Assembly: GCA_020024915.1 (NCBI GenBank)
Contig: JAHHSZ010000053.1
Span: 1-11,973, forward strand
Direction of reading: 5' to 3'
DNA length: 11,973 nt
Source of the DNA: Fusobacterium sp.
GTDB lineage: Bacteria; Fusobacteriota; Fusobacteriia; Fusobacteriales; Fusobacteriaceae
Below are positions 5,520-11,973 of this stretch, in pieces (position 1 is the stretch's first letter; every line of letters starts with the position of its first letter). A program made the translations under genes and the position numbers. Below the pieces are notes generated by a model. That model had not been told where the DNA came from and searched no databases. It saw only the letters and a list, made by a program, of their open reading frames with translations.

Positions 5520-7766
5520 ATGAAAAAACTAATGGCGTTATTTTCTTTAATGGCTGTTTGTTCAGCTTGTTCAAACGTTCAAGAGGTTGAAAAAAAAGAG
5601 AAAATTTCACAGGAAAAATATTCAAACATATTAAATATTCATGGAAATCCCAAAGAGTATACTTATTTTAAGCCTATTAAATCCACAGATAAAGAGGGAA
5701 CAAACTATATAAATAGTTTTATTGATTTGGGAGCTTGGCATGGTTACTATCAACCAGAAATAACAAATGCAGATCTATATGGTGGATTTGCGGGTCCTTT
5801 TTATATTGCTGAAGAGTATGTAGCAAACCTATCTAATTCTTTTAGTAAGCTTATCATAAAAAATTCCTTAACTAATAAAAAATATGATATTTCAAAAAGC
5901 AAGGCACAATTTAATTATTATCCAGGAAGATTGGAGCAGATATATGTATTAGAAGATTTTACTATTAAACTTCAACTTATTTTTGCAACAAATAGAAGTA
6001 GTCTTATAAAGACGGAGATTATTAATACTTCAGACAAGGACTTAAATTTAAATATTTCTTGGAATGGAAAGATGTATAATGAGTTTCAAGCTTGGAAAAA
6101 GGATAGCTACAGATCAACAAAATTGGAAAACACTCTTGTTCCTACAGAAAAAGGAGTAAAGGTGGATTTTAAAGAGAAAAGATTGGTATGGGATTATCTA
6201 ATGGGAAAAGAGGCTGAATTTAAGATAACTCATCAAGAGGGAGTAAAAACAGAGATCAATAAAAATCAATATGAATCAAAAAGAGATAATATTGAGATCT
6301 TAAAAGGAAAGAATTATGTAGATTATTCAGTAGAAAGTTTTACATTTAACTCTTTAGAGGCTAAAAAAGAAGCTGAAAAAGTAGCTGAGATACTTTCGAA
6401 TCCAGAGAGTTATTTTCAAGCTAATAAGGAGAGATGGGATAAATATTTAAATAGTTCAATAGGAGAGTATGGAGATAGATATGGAAAGATAGCTGTAAAA
6501 TCTATTGAAACACTTACAACTAACTGGAGAAGTTCAGCAGGTGCTATAAAGCATGATGGAATAACACCATCTGTAAGTTATAAATGGTTTAATGGATTTT
6601 GGGCATGGGATTCTTGGAAACAAGCAGTAGCCACAGCAAATTTTGATGGGGAGTTAGCAAAAAGTAATATAAGAGCATTATTTGATTATCAGATTGAAAA
6701 AGATGACAAAGTTAGACCTCAAGATGCAGGAACAATAATAGATGCTGTGTTCTATAATAAAGATAGGGATAGAGGTGGAGATGGAGGTAACTGGAATGAA
6801 AGAAACTCTAAACCAGCTCTAGCTACTTGGGCAGTTTGGGAGACTTATAAAGCAACTGGAGATATTGAGTTTTTAAAAGAGATGTACCCAAAATTAATAG
6901 AATATCATAAATGGTGGTATACAAATAGAGATCACGATAAAAATGGTATAGCTGAGTATGGAGGAATGGTACACAGAGATAATAACTCACCAGAGGAGAT
7001 AATCTTGGCTGCTGCTTGGGAAAGTGGAATGGATAATGCAGTGAGATTTGATGTTGAAGGTTATGGGAAAGATGATATAGGAATAAAAGTTTTTGAAAAT
7101 AGAGATGTAGATAATAGATTGTTAGGTTACTCTATCAATCAAGAATCAGTGGATTTAAACTCATTCCTATATGCTGAAAAAATTTATTTATCTAATATTG
7201 CAAAAGTTTTAGGAAATGAAGAGGAGAGCAAAGAGTTTGAGAGATCAGCTGAATATGTAAAGGAATATATTAATGAGAAGATGTATGATATGGAGACTGG
7301 ATACTACTATGATTTACAATTTGATGAAAAGGGAGAGAGAAAACTTTTAGTTAATAGAGGAAAAGGAACAGAGGGTTATATTCCGTTGTGGGCAAATGTA
7401 GCAGATAAGGAAAAAGCTAAAAAAGTGGTAGAAAATGTTTTAGATGAAAATGTAATGAATACATATCTACCTTTCCCTACAGCTGCAAAAGATAATCCTA
7501 AATACAATCCGACTAAATACTGGAGAGGACCAGTGTGGTTGGATCAAGCATATTTTGGAATAGTAGGATTAAATAATTACGGATATTCAGAAGAGGCTAA
7601 AGAGCTTACTGTAAAATTATTTGAAAATTCAGAAGGCTTAATGTCAGATGGAGCTATAAGGGAGAACTACAATCCAGAAACAGGAGAGGGGTTACACTGT
7701 TCAAACTTCAGTTGGTCAGCTTCAGTATACTATCTATTGTATAAAGAGTTTTTTAATAAAAAGTAA
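5520..7766 (+). CDS. ygjK: YgjK-like GH63 alpha-glucosidase, exported lipoprotein candidate
   Basis: A 748-residue glycoside hydrolase family 63 enzyme closely resembling E. coli YgjK (about 783 residues), an inverting exo-alpha-glucosidase noted for alpha-1,3-glucosides and glucosyl-galactose. Residues 1-17 form a signal peptide with VCSAC and lipid-attachment candidate C17, so it is likely periplasmic or membrane-tethered. The N-terminal beta-sandwich domain starts around GAWHGYYQP (71-79). The catalytic (alpha/alpha)6 barrel contains VRPQDAGTI and GGDGGNWNERNSKP. The predicted general acid is D505 in WESGMD and the general base E715 in IRENYNP. A calcium-loop-like DHDKNGIAEYG (471-481) is kept. 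Compared with my memory of YgjK, about 35 residues are missing between that loop and WESG. It is the first gene of an operon with the beta-galactosidase 34 bases downstream. Family assignment is very sure; the natural substrate is inferred. Confidence 0.92.
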   Translation: MKKLMALFSLMAVCSACSNVQEVEKKEKISQEKYSNILNIHGNPKEYTYFKPIKSTDKEGTNYINSFIDLGAWHGYYQPEITNADLYGGFAGPFYIAEEYVANLSNSFSKLIIKNSLTNKKYDISKSKAQFNYYPGRLEQIYVLEDFTIKLQLIFATNRSSLIKTEIINTSDKDLNLNISWNGKMYNEFQAWKKDSYRSTKLENTLVPTEKGVKVDFKEKRLVWDYLMGKEAEFKITHQEGVKTEINKNQYESKRDNIEILKGKNYVDYSVESFTFNSLEAKKEAEKVAEILSNPESYFQANKERWDKYLNSSIGEYGDRYGKIAVKSIETLTTNWRSSAGAIKHDGITPSVSYKWFNGFWAWDSWKQAVATANFDGELAKSNIRALFDYQIEKDDKVRPQDAGTIIDAVFYNKDRDRGGDGGNWNERNSKPALATWAVWETYKATGDIEFLKEMYPKLIEYHKWWYTNRDHDKNGIAEYGGMVHRDNNSPEEIILAAAWESGMDNAVRFDVEGYGKDDIGIKVFENRDVDNRLLGYSINQESVDLNSFLYAEKIYLSNIAKVLGNEEESKEFERSAEYVKEYINEKMYDMETGYYYDLQFDEKGERKLLVNRGKGTEGYIPLWANVADKEKAKKVVENVLDENVMNTYLPFPTAAKDNPKYNPTKYWRGPVWLDQAYFGIVGLNNYGYSEEAKELTVKLFENSEGLMSDGAIRENYNPETGEGLHCSNFSWSASVYYLLYKEFFNKK

Positions 7767-7776
7767 AACTATATAA

Positions 7777-11727
<3,951 letters not shown>

Positions 11728-11740
11728 GAGTTAAATAGAG

Positions 11741-11784
11741 AAAAAGGTCAGTTTCTAGTAAAGTAGAGGCTGGTCTTTTTATTT
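11741..11784 (+). terminator. Intrinsic terminator of the glycosidase operon
   Basis: AAAAAGGTCAG (11741-11751) pairs with CTGGTCTTTTT (11770-11780), with two G-U pairs and an 18-base loop, and ends in a T run 14-50 bases after the beta-galactosidase stop. The A tract on the left arm means it could also work in the opposite direction. The G-U pairs and large loop make it weaker than the terminator at 5324. Confidence 0.6.
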
Positions 11785-11806
11785 AAGTTACTATATTATG
11801 ATTTAT

Positions 11807-11839
11807 AAAAAAAGCTGGTATAGTTGCAGCTATACCAGC
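11807..11839 (-). terminator. Strong minus-strand intrinsic terminator
   Basis: A perfect 10-bp stem with a 6-base loop is followed on the minus strand by seven thymines. There is no T run after it on the plus strand, so it acts only leftward. It ends either the candidate small RNA or a gene lying to the right of the window. Confidence 0.82.
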
Positions 11840-11872
11840 GGTGAATATTATAAATATTCCATTCTTTTTAGT
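11807..11872 (-). ncRNA. Candidate small RNA of about 66 nt
   Basis: On the minus strand a promoter (11879-11907) is followed by about 66 nt holding a 7-bp hairpin GAATATT-TAT-AATATTC (11843-11859). A 3-base linker then leads to a perfect 10-bp hairpin GCTGGTATAG/CTATACCAGC (11814-11839) ending in U7 (11807-11813). The only reading frame inside is a 4-codon ATG GAA TAT TTA TAA, so it is unlikely to be a coding gene. The promoter, two hairpins and U-tail are the usual layout of a bacterial sRNA. No known RNA family is recognised. The alternative is that the second hairpin simply terminates a minus-strand gene to the right of the window and the promoter is accidental. Confidence 0.42.
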
Positions 11873-11878
11873 AATTAG

Positions 11879-11907
11879 ATTATAGCAAAAATAACTGGAA
11901 ACTTCAA
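11879..11907 (-). promoter_or_regulatory. Extended -10 promoter driving the candidate small RNA
   Basis: On the minus strand, TTGAAG (11902-11907), 17 bases and TATAAT (11879-11884) preceded by TGC form a -35 with four of six consensus bases and a perfect extended -10. The predicted start is an A at about 11872. Confidence 0.5.
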
Positions 11908-11973
11908 ATTTTTTTAACTATGAAGAAAATATGAAATAGAAGAGATAAAAAAAATAAAAAAAAATAAATATCA
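11885..11973. other. Right-edge AT-rich stretch, no gene seen
   Basis: Apart from the small-RNA promoter, this stretch holds poly-A/poly-T tracts. On the minus strand all three frames entering from the right edge hit a stop within about 70 bases of the edge, so a gene beyond the edge could end here, but none can be recognised. Confidence 0.5.

Overview
The window is very AT-rich. It uses AGA for almost every arginine, has strong AGGAGG-type ribosome sites and clean TTGACA/TATAAT promoters, and encodes exported enzymes with lipoprotein-like signal peptides alongside PTS genes. This combination suggests a saccharolytic member of the Fusobacteriaceae (Fusobacterium mortiferum/varium/ulcerans type or a close relative). 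That assignment is inferred from composition and gene content, not from a marker gene.

Left half, minus strand (about 164-4305): three genes in the order regulator, transporter, PLP enzyme. A PRD-type (BglG/MtlR-like) regulator with two N-terminal helix-turn-helix regions is followed by a MalX-like glucose-family PTS EIICB permease, then by a MalY/PatB-like C-S lyase or aminotransferase 12 bases further on. The permease has its own consensus promoter with a leader of only about 28 nt, so regulation is more likely by activation or repression at DNA than by antitermination. All phosphorylatable histidines I could align in the regulator's PRDs appear to be replaced.

Centre: transcribed away from the regulator is a stand-alone homocysteine S-methyltransferase domain (4402-5274). 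The two divergent promoters share essentially the same -35 bases. A strong intrinsic terminator closes this unit at about 5324-5360.

Right half, plus strand (5520-11727): a two-gene operon of exported glycosidases. The first is a YgjK-like GH63 alpha-glucosidase, probably a lipoprotein. The second is a 1308-residue LacZ-type GH2 beta-galactosidase with an N-terminal signal, a cadherin-like beta-sandwich domain and a C-terminal NPCBM/CBM51 domain. E. coli also keeps ygjK close to a beta-galactosidase gene (ebgA). Because YgjK is known for alpha-glucosyl-galactose specificity, a plausible joint substrate is a Glc-alpha-Gal-beta-linked host glycan, such as the collagen disaccharide. The freed glucose could then enter through the PTS encoded on the left. 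This is a hypothesis.

Far right (11806-11907, minus strand): an extended -10 promoter, a small AU-rich hairpin and a perfect 10-bp GC-containing hairpin with a U7 tail together look like a gene for a roughly 66-nt small RNA, convergent with the beta-galactosidase gene. No CRISPR array, tRNA, rRNA or insertion sequence was seen. No gene-free stretch exceeds 300 bases.
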